Shown piece after piece: positions 37,562 to 46,746 of a stretch of DNA of 64,000 bases. Numbering within the stretch: the stretch's first letter is position 1; every line of letters begins with the position of its first letter. Under the pieces are notes generated by a model. It was not told where the DNA came from, ran no database searches, and saw only the letters and a list, made by a program, of their open reading frames with translations. A program made the position numbers and the translations under genes. Source of the stretch: RHLJ01 sp963974345 (GTDB lineage Bacteria; Bacteroidota; Rhodothermia; Balneolales; Balneolaceae); contig CAXBBW010000019.1 in NCBI GenBank assembly GCA_963974345.1, positions 1 to 64,000 on the forward strand. The letters run 5' to 3'.

Positions 37562-40500
37562 CTATTCCTCGCCTTTAGTTTCAGTTATTTTTTCATACTC
37601 AACCGCCAGTTCTGACAGAGATTTCCAATGACCATTCACCCATTCCTGGGCTTGGTTTAGATATTCTTTAGCTTTTCGCGGACTCGTTTGAGTTAGTAAT
37701 TTATATCGTTGCTCATTATAGATATAGTCTTTAAGCGGAATTTTTGGAGCCTTCGAATCAAGTTGAAGTGGATTTTTAGCTTCCAAATTTCGTCTAGGAT
37801 CAAATCGGTATAAAGGCCAGTGTCCACTATCGGTTGCTAGTTTCTGCTGGTTCATCCCTTTTGACATATCGATACCGTGAGCAATACAATGGCTGTAGGC
37901 AATTACTAAAGAAGGTCCATCATAAGCTTCAGCTTCTTTTAATGCTTTTATGAGCTGATTCTCATTTGCTCCCATTGCAACCTGAGCTACATAAACGTAG
38001 CCATAGTTCATCATGATTTTACCCAAATCCTTTTTAGGTGTTGCTTTACCGCCAGCTGCAAATTTAGCGATGGCTCCCATTCCAGTTGCTTTCGAAGCCT
38101 GACCACCAGTATTCGAGTACACTTCGGTATCCATCACCAATACATTTACATTTTTACCGGATGCCAAAACGTGATCCAATCCTCCGAAACCGATATCATA
38201 AGCCCAGCCATCACCACCAATAATCCATACCGATTTTTTGATTAATGAATTGGCATATTCTTCAAGTCGTCGACTTCGGGTTGAGTTTTTACCAGATAAA
38301 CGTTTCAGTAATTCCTTAACACGATGTTGCTGTGCAAGTATTCCTTCTTCTGTAGTTTGATCAGCATTCCTTAAATCATCAGCAAGAGATTCAGGAATTT
38401 CCTCTCCTTTCATTTTAAAGAGAAGATTGGATGCAGTTTCCATTTTCTTATCTGCGGCAAGCCTCATTCCTAAGCCGAATTCAGCATTATCCTCAAACAG
38501 AGAATTATTCCAAGCTGGACCACAGCCGTTGGCATCTTTACTCCATGGGGTAGTAGGTAAATTCCCTCCATAAATACTGGAGCAACCCGTTGCATTTGCT
38601 ACAATCATTCGGTCTCCAAATAAGCGAGTTAGTAAACTTAGATAAGGTGTTTCTCCACATCCCGCACATGCTCCAGAAAACTCGAAGTAAGGATCGAGTA
38701 ATTGTGTCTCTTTAGTTTTGTTGAAGTCAAACTCTGGATGTTCTTTGATTTTGAAAGAAGGGATATCAAGGAAGAAATCCCAATTGGCAGATTCTGATTC
38801 TGGGATCTCAGTTTTAGATACCATATTCAGAGCTTTTCGACTTACATTCGATTTGTCTTTAACAGGGCAAGCTTCCACACATAACGTACAACCCGTGCAA
38901 TCAGCTACGGAAACCTGAAGAGTATATTCATGTCCAGGAAGTTCTCGCCATCGTGCGTTAGTATGTTTAAAAGAATCTGGAGCATCAGCAAAAACTTCTG
39001 GTTCAGCAACTTTAGCACGAATAACAGAATGTGGACAAACAATCACACATTTACCACATTGGATACAAATATCAGAATCCCATACTGGAATCTCCATAGC
39101 AATGTCCCGTTTCTCCCACATTGTGGTTCCACTAGGATAAGTACCATCACAAGGAAGTGCACTTACTGGAAGATCATCTCCATTTCCATTTATAATTTCG
39201 GAAATTACTTGTTGTACAAATTCTGGCGATTCTTCGGGAAGCTTGCCATTCATAGCAATTTTTGAAGTAGCTTTTTTAGGAAGAGCGACTTCGTACAGGT
39301 GTTCCAAAGAAATATCCACGGCGCGGAAATTCATATCTACTATTGTTTTTCCACGTTTCCCATATGTTTTTTGGATGTACTCTTTGATCTTTTCAATAGC
39401 TTGTTCTTTAGGGAGCACATTTGAAATGGCAAAGAAACAGGTTTGCATTACGGTATTAATCCGAATCCCTAGCTTTGCTTCTTGTGCTACTTTGTACGCA
39501 TCAATAACATAGAGCTTTAAGTTTTTATCAAGGATTTGATTTTGAACCATTTTAGGGAGATTACTCCAAACCTTTTTAGGTCCAAACGGGCTATTTATTA
39601 ATACAGTAGCTCCTTCGGCTGCCAGTGCAAGAGTATCGTAGCGTTGGAGGAATCCAAATTGATGAACTCCCACAAAGTTAGCGTTCTTGATCAGATATGG
39701 ACTTTTAATCGGTTTATCTCCAAACCGTAAGTGAGAAATAGTTCGCGCTCCTGACTTCTTGGAATCATATACAAAGTATCCTTGGGCATGTAAATCAGTT
39801 TCTTCCCCAATTATTTTGATGGAGTTTTTATTAGCCCCAACGGTTCCATCCGATCCCAATCCCCAGAAAACAGCACGAGTAGTTCCTTCAGATTCAATAT
39901 CCAATTCTGAATCGAAGGGTATGGAAGTATGAGTTACATCATCATTAATACCTATGGTGTAATGATTTTTTGGGGATGGTTTTCCAAGTTCATCAAATAT
40001 GGCTTTTACCATTGCAGGAGTAAATTCCTTGGAAGATAATCCATAGCGACCACCAACAATTTTTGGAAGCGTTTTAAATTTAGGATTGGAAGAAGATTGA
40101 TCCTCAATTAAAGCTGAAATCACATCTTGATATAGTGGTTCTCCCATACTTCCAGGCTCTTTAGTTCGATCAAGTATAGAAATTGCTTTAATCGAATCAG
40201 GAAGAGCTTTTATCAAATGTTCCATGGAAAATGGACGAAATAGGCGAACTTTAAGCACTCCAATTTTTTCTCCCTTTTCAACAAAATGCTTAACAGTTTC
40301 TTCAACTGTTTCAGCTCCAGAACCCATAATAATAATAACTTTTTCGGCATCAGGGGCTCCTACATATTCAAATAACTGATAGCTACGTCCTGTTAGTGCT
40401 TCGAATTGTCGCATTACAGAATCGACAATCTCAGGAGTAGCTTGATAGAATGGATTTACCGTTTCTCGGGATTGGAAAAATACATCGGGATTTTGAGCAG

Positions 40501-41155
40501 TACCCCTAACAAAAGGATTATTAGGATCCATACCTCGATTTTTATGAGCTTTTACGTGCTCTTCATCAATCATCTTTTTTATTACATCATCAGGAATAAC
40601 ATTAATTTTCGAAATTTCATGGGAAGTACGGAATCCATCAAAAATGTGTAGGAAAGGAACTCTTGAAGCTAAGGTTGACGCCTGTGAAATCAGTGAGAAA
40701 TCCATTGCTTCTTGAACCGAGTTTGCAAACAACATACCCCAACCTGCAGATCGAACGCCCATTACATCAGTATGATCTCCAAATATAGATAAAGCTTGAG
40801 TTGCAATAGAACGAGCTGCTATATGGAATACGGTAGGAGTGAGTTCGCCCGCAATTTTGTACATGTTTGGAAGCATTAACAATAAGCCCTGACTTGCAGT
40901 AAAAGTAGTTGTTAAGGTACCACCTTGTAATGCACCATGAACAGTTCCAGCGGCACCACCTTCACTTTGCATTTCAATAATTTTTGGAATATCATCCCAA
41001 ATATTTTTCTGTCTTTTAACACTCCACATATCTGCCCATTCGCCCATTGGTGAAGCAGGAGTGATTGGATAGATAGCGATGACTTCATTTGTCTTGAAGG
41101 CTACGTGAGCAGCAGCTTCATTGCCATCCATTGTTTTTATAATTTGTTGATTCAT
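37562..41155 (-). CDS. nifJ: Pyruvate:ferredoxin (flavodoxin) oxidoreductase
   Basis: A 1197-residue single-chain PFOR. Seen: N-terminal pyrimidine-binding domain (KTMDGNEAAAHVAF, AIYPITPASPMGEWAD), domain II with GSGAETVEET, the gamma-like domain (HLRFGDKPIKSPYLI), two 4Fe-4S motifs (CIQCGKCVIVCP near 690; CTGCTLCVEACP near 750), a third cluster region (CAGCGETPY), the TPP site (GGDGWAYDIGFGGLDHV) and MDTEVYSNTGGQASKAT. It converts pyruvate and CoA to acetyl-CoA, CO2 and reduced ferredoxin. The start region lies in a double hairpin (41156-41199) that may control translation. Confidence 0.95.
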   Translation of the reverse strand: MNQQIIKTMDGNEAAAHVAFKTNEVIAIYPITPASPMGEWADMWSVKRQKNIWDDIPKIIEMQSEGGAAGTVHGALQGGTLTTTFTASQGLLLMLPNMYKIAGELTPTVFHIAARSIATQALSIFGDHTDVMGVRSAGWGMLFANSVQEAMDFSLISQASTLASRVPFLHIFDGFRTSHEISKINVIPDDVIKKMIDEEHVKAHKNRGMDPNNPFVRGTAQNPDVFFQSRETVNPFYQATPEIVDSVMRQFEALTGRSYQLFEYVGAPDAEKVIIIMGSGAETVEETVKHFVEKGEKIGVLKVRLFRPFSMEHLIKALPDSIKAISILDRTKEPGSMGEPLYQDVISALIEDQSSSNPKFKTLPKIVGGRYGLSSKEFTPAMVKAIFDELGKPSPKNHYTIGINDDVTHTSIPFDSELDIESEGTTRAVFWGLGSDGTVGANKNSIKIIGEETDLHAQGYFVYDSKKSGARTISHLRFGDKPIKSPYLIKNANFVGVHQFGFLQRYDTLALAAEGATVLINSPFGPKKVWSNLPKMVQNQILDKNLKLYVIDAYKVAQEAKLGIRINTVMQTCFFAISNVLPKEQAIEKIKEYIQKTYGKRGKTIVDMNFRAVDISLEHLYEVALPKKATSKIAMNGKLPEESPEFVQQVISEIINGNGDDLPVSALPCDGTYPSGTTMWEKRDIAMEIPVWDSDICIQCGKCVIVCPHSVIRAKVAEPEVFADAPDSFKHTNARWRELPGHEYTLQVSVADCTGCTLCVEACPVKDKSNVSRKALNMVSKTEIPESESANWDFFLDIPSFKIKEHPEFDFNKTKETQLLDPYFEFSGACAGCGETPYLSLLTRLFGDRMIVANATGCSSIYGGNLPTTPWSKDANGCGPAWNNSLFEDNAEFGLGMRLAADKKMETASNLLFKMKGEEIPESLADDLRNADQTTEEGILAQQHRVKELLKRLSGKNSTRSRRLEEYANSLIKKSVWIIGGDGWAYDIGFGGLDHVLASGKNVNVLVMDTEVYSNTGGQASKATGMGAIAKFAAGGKATPKKDLGKIMMNYGYVYVAQVAMGANENQLIKALKEAEAYDGPSLVIAYSHCIAHGIDMSKGMNQQKLATDSGHWPLYRFDPRRNLEAKNPLQLDSKAPKIPLKDYIYNEQRYKLLTQTSPRKAKEYLNQAQEWVNGHWKSLSELAVEYEKITETKGEE

Positions 41156-41199
41156 GGCGTTCCTCTATTTCCTTTGATTAACAAAGGAACTTTAACGCC
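41156..41199 (-). promoter_or_regulatory. Double hairpin clamping the nifJ ribosome-binding site
   Basis: Read on the minus strand, GGCGTT pairs with AACGCC directly before the ATG. Inside it TTCCTTTG pairs with CAAAGGAA around a TTAAT loop. The Shine-Dalgarno-like AGAGG sits in the internal loop between the two helices. The layout suggests control of translation; it is not a recognised RNA family to me. Confidence 0.5.
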
Positions 41200-41257
41200 T
41201 CAATGTGAAAAATAGATGAATTTAAAATAGAACCCTTAAGAGCGAGTATTATCTGTC

Positions 41258-42895
41258 CTATTCTTTAAAGTGAGTAGCGTAATTAACTCCTAATAAATCC
41301 AGTCTTCGGAATTGTGATTGTAGACGTTCGAGGAAAGCCTCCCAATTCTTAGAATCACTTGTACTCCAAAGAACCTCCGATAATGCAATCGCTCTTGGGA
41401 ATGCCATGTATTCAACTTTTGCCCCTGTATGGATGTATTCAGTCCATACATTGGCTTGTGCTCCAATTATATATTTAGCTTCTTCTGCATTTAATTCTAC
41501 GGGAATAGGCTCGAATTCATAAACATCTTTAAGCGTAGTCAAACCTCCTATAGCAATTGGTTCGTCAGTGATTGGTTCCGATTGATAGTGATCAAAATAA
41601 GCGGAAGCGTTCGGAGTCATTATTACATTATGGTTCGTTTTAGCAGCTTCAATAGCTCTCGCTTTCCCTCTCCAACTCCAGCTCATGATAGTTGCACGTG
41701 GAGCCAGTCCGCCTTCCATAATCTCATCCCAACCAATGATTTGCCTTCCTTTACTATTTAGATACTTCTCGATTCGACCAATAAAATAGCTTTGGAGTTC
41801 ATGCTCATCTTTTAACCCCTCTCTTTTTATAACATCTTGAGCAATTTCACTTTCTTCCCATTGTTTTTTAGGAGCTTCATCTCCACCAATATGAATATAG
41901 GTACTTGGGAATAGTTCAATGACTTCATCTAGAACATCTTCTAAGAAATCGAAGGTTTCTTCTTTGGGACAGTAAATATCCTCAAAAATTCCCCATGTTG
42001 TTGCTACATCAACCTTCTTATCAAAGCAACCTAATTCAGGGTATGCAGCTAAAGCTGCACTTGAATGGCCTGGTAATTCTATTTCAGGAATAATGGTGAT
42101 ATGTCTTTCACTTGCATAAGCCACAATTTCTTTGATTTCTTCTTGGGTATAAAATCCTCCATAGCGAATGCCATCATATTTGCCTGTACCATAATTTCCA
42201 ATTAAAGTGGAATCTCTCCATGCGCCAATTTCAGTAAGTTTTGGATACTTCTTAATTTCAATTCGCCAACCTTGATCTTCTGTTAAATGCCAATGGAATC
42301 GATTGAACTTATACATGGCTAACAAATCGATATATTTCTTAACAAATTCAATTGGGAAGAAATGGCGGGCAACATCTAAATGCATTCCACGATATTCAAA
42401 CCTAGGATAATCATAGATTTCAGAAGCAGGAATTTCCCATATTATACTCTTTGGAACCAGAGAAGGATCAGTAAACTCAATCGGAATTGGAAGAAGTTGC
42501 CGAAGAGATTGAATGCCATAAAAGATACCTGCGCTTGATGAAGCAGAAATTTCAATTCCTTTTTTTGAAACCGATAATGTATAAGCTTCCTCATTTTCAA
42601 ATAAATCCGATTTTTTGAGGCTCAAAAAAATAAAAGATGAATCAGGAGATGTGCCGGCTTTTAAAATAGGATAACCTTCCCAGTTTGTTACAAAGAGTAG
42701 GTTATTAAGAAATTCCGCATTTTCTCTAAGTTCTTCTGAAGAAATAACAATAGTAAGATGATTTGTTATTACAAAAGACTCTCCTTCAGAAGAGTAAGAA
42801 ATAGGGCTGGGAATGATTTGAGAACTAGTTTGAAAGGCAAGTGCTGAACCAGTTAAGAGTAAGATTGTAATACTGAGCACAATAAGATACTTCAT
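41258..42895 (-). CDS. Secreted beta-N-acetylhexosaminidase (GH20)
   Basis: A 545-residue glycoside hydrolase. A signal peptide (MKYLIVLSITILLLTGSALAF) precedes the GH20b-like N-terminal domain (SPISYSSEGESFVI) and the catalytic barrel: YRGMHLDVARHFFP, FHWHLTEDQGWRIEIK, IPEIELPGHSSAALAAYP, the catalytic Asp-Glu pair in HIGGDEAPKKQW and WDEIMEGGLAP. The family removes terminal GlcNAc or GalNAc from chitooligosaccharides, glycans or peptidoglycan fragments. No T9SS tail is present, so it is probably periplasmic. It is a single gene, with no adjacent sugar transporter. Confidence 0.93.
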   Translation of the reverse strand: MKYLIVLSITILLLTGSALAFQTSSQIIPSPISYSSEGESFVITNHLTIVISSEELRENAEFLNNLLFVTNWEGYPILKAGTSPDSSFIFLSLKKSDLFENEEAYTLSVSKKGIEISASSSAGIFYGIQSLRQLLPIPIEFTDPSLVPKSIIWEIPASEIYDYPRFEYRGMHLDVARHFFPIEFVKKYIDLLAMYKFNRFHWHLTEDQGWRIEIKKYPKLTEIGAWRDSTLIGNYGTGKYDGIRYGGFYTQEEIKEIVAYASERHITIIPEIELPGHSSAALAAYPELGCFDKKVDVATTWGIFEDIYCPKEETFDFLEDVLDEVIELFPSTYIHIGGDEAPKKQWEESEIAQDVIKREGLKDEHELQSYFIGRIEKYLNSKGRQIIGWDEIMEGGLAPRATIMSWSWRGKARAIEAAKTNHNVIMTPNASAYFDHYQSEPITDEPIAIGGLTTLKDVYEFEPIPVELNAEEAKYIIGAQANVWTEYIHTGAKVEYMAFPRAIALSEVLWSTSDSKNWEAFLERLQSQFRRLDLLGVNYATHFKE

Positions 42896-43043
42896 ATGAA
42901 AAGAATTAGATTTTTGAATTGAATCTAAGCGATTGTACTAAACTTTGAAAAGGGAAATAGTATTAGAATTAAATTTTTTCCACTCCTTACAACTTAGCAA
43001 TAAAAAATTCCGCATCTTTAATTCAATTTAAGAATGAATTTAT

Positions 43044-44129
43044 ATGACGGTATTATTATTTATCGGAGGTCTTGTATCACTTATAGGTGGAGCAGAGCTA
43101 TTTTTAAAGGCGGTTGATCATTTTGGATTAAAATGGGGAGTATCACCAGTAATAATGGGACTTACAGTGGTAGCATTTGCCACAGGAGCGCCAGAGTTAG
43201 CAATAAGCATTAAAGCGGCATCAAGTGGAAGTGCAGATCTTGTATTGGGTAATATTATTGGGAGTAATATTGCTAACATCCTGTTAATTTTAGGTATTAC
43301 TTCTCTGATCGCGCCAATAAATATAACACGGAGAATTATTCGTATTGATGTTCCTATCGTAATTGGTGCCAGCCTTTTATTATTTATATTAGCATTTGAT
43401 GGCGTCCTTTCCAGTTTTGATGGGATAATTCTTATTTCAGGGTTAGTTGCATATTCAATATTCACTTATTTTCAGATTCGAAAAGGGAAAGAAGACGAGA
43501 CTGACGTTTTTGAATTTGCGGAATCGGTTGATGATCTTGCTAAAGGAAGTTTTTTTTATATAAAGAATATTTCTTTTCTATTAGTAGGATTGGCTCTAAT
43601 TGTACTTGGTTCAAATTGGATGGTAGATAGTGCGGTAACCATTGCTCGGTTGTTCGGTTTATCAGAATTAGTGATTGGTCTTACTATTATTTCAATTGGA
43701 ACTTCATTGCCAGAAGTAGCAACGTCTCTTTCTGCTGCCCGAAAAGGGAATGCAGATATTGCAGTTGCTAATGTGATGGGTAGTAACCTCTATAATATTC
43801 TATTAACGCTTGGTCTCACACTCATCATTGCCCCCAATTTTTTAGACGTTTCCCAAAAAGCTATCGATTTTGATCTGCCATTTATGTTGGCTGTGAGTAT
43901 TGTTTGTATTCCAATTTTTGTAGCCGGATTTAACCTTACAAGAATGGATGGGTTCTTATTTCTTTTCTACTATTTTAGTTATTTAGTTTACTTAACATTT
44001 GATGCCATTGAATCCAGTTTCATTCAGCAGATAGAGAGTATATTTATTTGGGTAGTTATACCGGCAACAATCATCTACATGATTTGGAGAATGATCGTAT
44101 ATAGAAGTGCCGCAAAGAGTCAGGATTAA
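43044..44129 (+). CDS. Calcium/sodium antiporter, YrbG family
   Basis: A 361-residue inner-membrane CaCA exchanger with about ten helices in two inverted halves. Each half carries the alpha repeat: GAPELAISIKAASSGSADLV...GNIIGSNIANI (residues about 50-85) and GTSLPEVATSLSAARKGNADI...NVMGSNLYNI (about 220-255). A short acidic cytoplasmic loop (GKEDETDVFEFAESVDD) separates the halves. The ion pair is inferred from the family. It lies 253 bp upstream of nhaA on the same strand, so the two may be co-regulated in sodium homeostasis. Confidence 0.9.
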   Translation: MTVLLFIGGLVSLIGGAELFLKAVDHFGLKWGVSPVIMGLTVVAFATGAPELAISIKAASSGSADLVLGNIIGSNIANILLILGITSLIAPINITRRIIRIDVPIVIGASLLLFILAFDGVLSSFDGIILISGLVAYSIFTYFQIRKGKEDETDVFEFAESVDDLAKGSFFYIKNISFLLVGLALIVLGSNWMVDSAVTIARLFGLSELVIGLTIISIGTSLPEVATSLSAARKGNADIAVANVMGSNLYNILLTLGLTLIIAPNFLDVSQKAIDFDLPFMLAVSIVCIPIFVAGFNLTRMDGFLFLFYYFSYLVYLTFDAIESSFIQQIESIFIWVVIPATIIYMIWRMIVYRSAAKSQD

Positions 44130-44381
44130 CCTTTTATAAAAATTTACCTTTTGAATGAATGAAAAATCAAGTGTAGGGGTTACCTTAATCAAATGATTGG
44201 AAATATATTACATACCTTATTTATTTTCGGGAATTTCACACATAAGGAAAGTCCTGAATATATTTACTCCGCAATTCTGAATTGTCCTCAGCATCACTTT
44301 GAGGAATATTAGTTTTAGCCTCTAAACTAATTCGTCAGCTCTTCTGCTGATTTATCAAACCAATTTATAAAAACTTATATC
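44130..44381 (+). promoter_or_regulatory. 252-bp leader of nhaA with small hairpins
   Basis: No coding signal. Two local hairpins are visible: TCCTCA-GCATCACTT-TGAGGA near 44285-44305 and TCAGC-TCTTCT-GCTGA near 44335-44350. Alkali-metal and pH riboswitches are known upstream of some nhaA genes, but I do not recognise a known consensus here. Confidence 0.3.
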
Positions 44382-45689
44382 ATGAGCAATAGTTCACCTA
44401 ATTCACTTTCATCACCAATAATGGAGTTTATAAAAGCAGAATCCTTTTCAGGTATTTTGTTAATGATCTCGGCTATATTAGCTCTTATTGTTGCAAATTC
44501 ACCGCTATCTGATTGGTACATTCAATTATTTGAAGCAAAGTTCACGGTTGGATTTACGGGCGCTGATATTTCTAAACCACTCATTCTTTGGATTAATGAT
44601 GGGTTAATGGCCATATTCTTTTTGTTAATAGGTCTAGAGATTAAGAGAGAAGTCAAATTTGGAGAGCTTTCTACATTACAATCTGCGCTACTTCCAATAA
44701 TAGCTGCTTTTGGCGGAGCAGTTATACCAGGGTTAATCTTCTTTGGCTTTAATGCAGGTACCGATTTCTTGGATGGATGGGCAGTAGCAATTGCAACAGA
44801 TATTGCATTTGCAATAGGTGTATTGGCATTACTTGGGAGTAGAGCTCCAGTTTGGGCAAAAGTTTTTTTAACAGCGGTAGCGGTAGTTGATGATTTAATA
44901 GCTGTACTGGTTATCGCCTTGTTCTATACTAGTAAAATATCTTTGGTTGCTTTAGGCGTTGCAGGTGCTACATTGTTAATTCTTATCATTTTCAATTACT
45001 CAAATATACGCTCACTTGGTTTGTACATCATCTTTGGGGTGATTCTTTGGGTAGCAGTATTAAAATCAGGAATCCATGCTACCATTGCGGGTGTGCTGTT
45101 AGGGTTTCTAATTCCGGCAACTCCACCACGGAATAGAGAAAATGTACTTTCTGACATAGAAGATGGAGTAGATAAGCTTCGAGAGGCAGAGAATACTCCC
45201 GATGAAGAAGACGAAGAAATGGCTATGCATATTTTAGAAGAAAATATTGAACAGCTTGAAAGTCCATTACATAAATTGGAACACAAATTACACCCTTGGG
45301 TAGCATATTTTATAATGCCAGTGTTTGCATTCGCTAATGCTGGTGTTGCTTTATCTGTTGAGCAAACCACAGCTGCATTTTCATCTACATTAACGCTGGG
45401 GATTCTGTTTGGACTCTTTATCGGTAAACAAGTTGGGATCATGCTTTCTGTATGGATATCGAGTAAGCTTGGAATCGTAAAACTTCCTAAATCAAAAAAT
45501 GTATGGACGATCTTTTATGGAATAGCATGTTTAACTGGAATTGGATTTACAATGTCACTTTTTATAAGCGGACTTGCCTTTACAGATCCATTATATATTG
45601 AGTATTCAAAAGTAGGTATCTTCGTTGGATCGTTGTTAAGTGGATTACTTGGCTACTTCTTTTTGAAGCTGAAATTAAAGCCAGAGTAG
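44382..45689 (+). CDS. nhaA: Na+/H+ antiporter NhaA
   Basis: A 435-residue inner-membrane protein. Hallmarks: SGILLMISAILALIVANSPL, WINDGLMAIFFLLIGLEIKREV, the ion-binding Asp pair in AVAVVDDLIAVLVIALFY, TDIAFAIGVLALLGSRAP, and GIGFTMSLFISGLAF near the C-terminus. An acidic cytoplasmic stretch (NTPDEEDEEMAMHILEEN, about 275-295) resembles the pH-sensor loop region. It expels Na+ (and Li+) in exchange for protons, fitting a marine or saline habitat. Confidence 0.95.
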   Translation: MSNSSPNSLSSPIMEFIKAESFSGILLMISAILALIVANSPLSDWYIQLFEAKFTVGFTGADISKPLILWINDGLMAIFFLLIGLEIKREVKFGELSTLQSALLPIIAAFGGAVIPGLIFFGFNAGTDFLDGWAVAIATDIAFAIGVLALLGSRAPVWAKVFLTAVAVVDDLIAVLVIALFYTSKISLVALGVAGATLLILIIFNYSNIRSLGLYIIFGVILWVAVLKSGIHATIAGVLLGFLIPATPPRNRENVLSDIEDGVDKLREAENTPDEEDEEMAMHILEENIEQLESPLHKLEHKLHPWVAYFIMPVFAFANAGVALSVEQTTAAFSSTLTLGILFGLFIGKQVGIMLSVWISSKLGIVKLPKSKNVWTIFYGIACLTGIGFTMSLFISGLAFTDPLYIEYSKVGIFVGSLLSGLLGYFFLKLKLKPE

Positions 45690-45707
45690 GTATTAGATAT
45701 AAGGATG

Positions 45708-45736
45708 GTGGGCTATTTTTTAGCCCGCTTCTCTTT
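45708..45736 (+). terminator. Terminator of nhaA
   Basis: A 6-bp stem GGGCTA / TAGCCC (plus a G-U and a G-C pair outside) has a five-T loop and a following T-rich TTCTCTTTTTCT. It overlaps the last codons of the convergent glycosylase-like gene. Confidence 0.75.
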
Positions 45737-46660
45737 TTCTTCCAAAATCCAGTTCACATACAAAAATTCAAGAGCCGAACTTTCATAACCACTCCAGTTT
45801 TTAATGAGATTTTGAAACTGGGCTTCTGAAGTCTTATTTGGGTTTTTCCCATAACTCCAGATAATCCATCTACGCAACCCTTTTTCTTCTCCTTTTTTCA
45901 TATTACTTGGAAAAATAGCATCTGTTCGACCACGCATCATCATTAAGTCTTGGGCAGCGGTCGGTCCTATTCCTTTAATATTAGTAAGTGTGTTGTAGCA
46001 GGTAGTAGGATCACAATTAGCCAGAAATTCCATGTCAGTATTCCCACCAACAATATTGGTAGATAGCTCTACAAGATATTGTCCTTTTCGTAATGTTGGT
46101 CCTAATTTTCGAATATTGGCTGGATCAGCTTTCATCAATTGAAATGGACGGGGCCACGCGGCTAGCGTTCCACCTTTATATTCTAGGGCAGTTCCATATG
46201 CTTCTCGAATGGCATACATCATTTTTTTTGCAGTAGGTTTGTGATTCATCTGCATTTCTACAATTCGGTTCTGGATGTCTTCGAAAAGATTAGCTCTTGT
46301 CATCCTTTTTAAGCCATATAAGCTAGAAAGTTTGTCCTCTAAAAGTGGATCATTTGAAGCCTGGTCGTATAGAGGACGAACATCCATATTAGTCCCAAAT
46401 ATCTTAGCAAGGCTAATATTAGCGGTCTCAATTTCTTCTTTTGATAATGATTCTTTGCATTCGATGTTAAACTCCGGACTATCAACATCACCGTTAAAGA
46501 AAACTGTAACTATAACATCGGTATCGCCAATAGAAACCGGACGGGTATAACCTTCCTCGAAAATGGTTTCAACATTATGCTCATGATCGAAATAGGATTG
46601 AACATCAAGACAAAGAAACCAATCATGTGGGGGGATAGATTTAAGGGTCCAGCTACTCAT
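45713..46660 (-). CDS. HhH-GPD DNA glycosylase-like protein (AlkA-related)
   Basis: A 315-residue soluble protein of the AlkA/OGG-like base-excision glycosylase superfamily. The N-terminal domain (FLCLDVQSYFDHEHNVETIF ...) fits the AlkA/OGG N-domain. The helix-hairpin-helix is clear: LTNIKGIGPTAAQDLMMMRG (about 225-245). The expected catalytic Asp after it is not apparent: where AlkA has FLPDD, this protein reads DAIFPSNMKKGEE. The C-terminal WSGYESSALEFLYVNW resembles AlkA's WRSYALLHIWY. It should bind damaged or alkylated DNA, but activity is uncertain given the missing Asp. Confidence 0.75.
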   Translation of the reverse strand: MSSWTLKSIPPHDWFLCLDVQSYFDHEHNVETIFEEGYTRPVSIGDTDVIVTVFFNGDVDSPEFNIECKESLSKEEIETANISLAKIFGTNMDVRPLYDQASNDPLLEDKLSSLYGLKRMTRANLFEDIQNRIVEMQMNHKPTAKKMMYAIREAYGTALEYKGGTLAAWPRPFQLMKADPANIRKLGPTLRKGQYLVELSTNIVGGNTDMEFLANCDPTTCYNTLTNIKGIGPTAAQDLMMMRGRTDAIFPSNMKKGEEKGLRRWIIWSYGKNPNKTSEAQFQNLIKNWSGYESSALEFLYVNWILEEKEKRAKK

Positions 46661-46684
46661 GTTAATTAGGTATAATTTGATATT

Positions 46685-46732
46685 GGGAATTAGGATTATT
46701 GTACCAACAGTTACAAAGTATTCCTAATTCCC
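46685..46732. repeat. Inverted repeat GGGAATTAGGA / TCCTAATTCCC
   Basis: Perfect 11-bp arms around a 26-base loop, in the short gap between the glycosylase-like gene and the FG-GAP protein gene. The same TTCCTAATTC word recurs twice near 55038-55072, so it is a dispersed element. Confidence 0.55.
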
Positions 46733-46746
46733 ATATTTGTAATTCT

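Noticed and set aside
44130..44381. Calling a named riboswitch before nhaA
   Set aside because: The hairpins are short and I could not match a known consensus; reported only as a leader to test.
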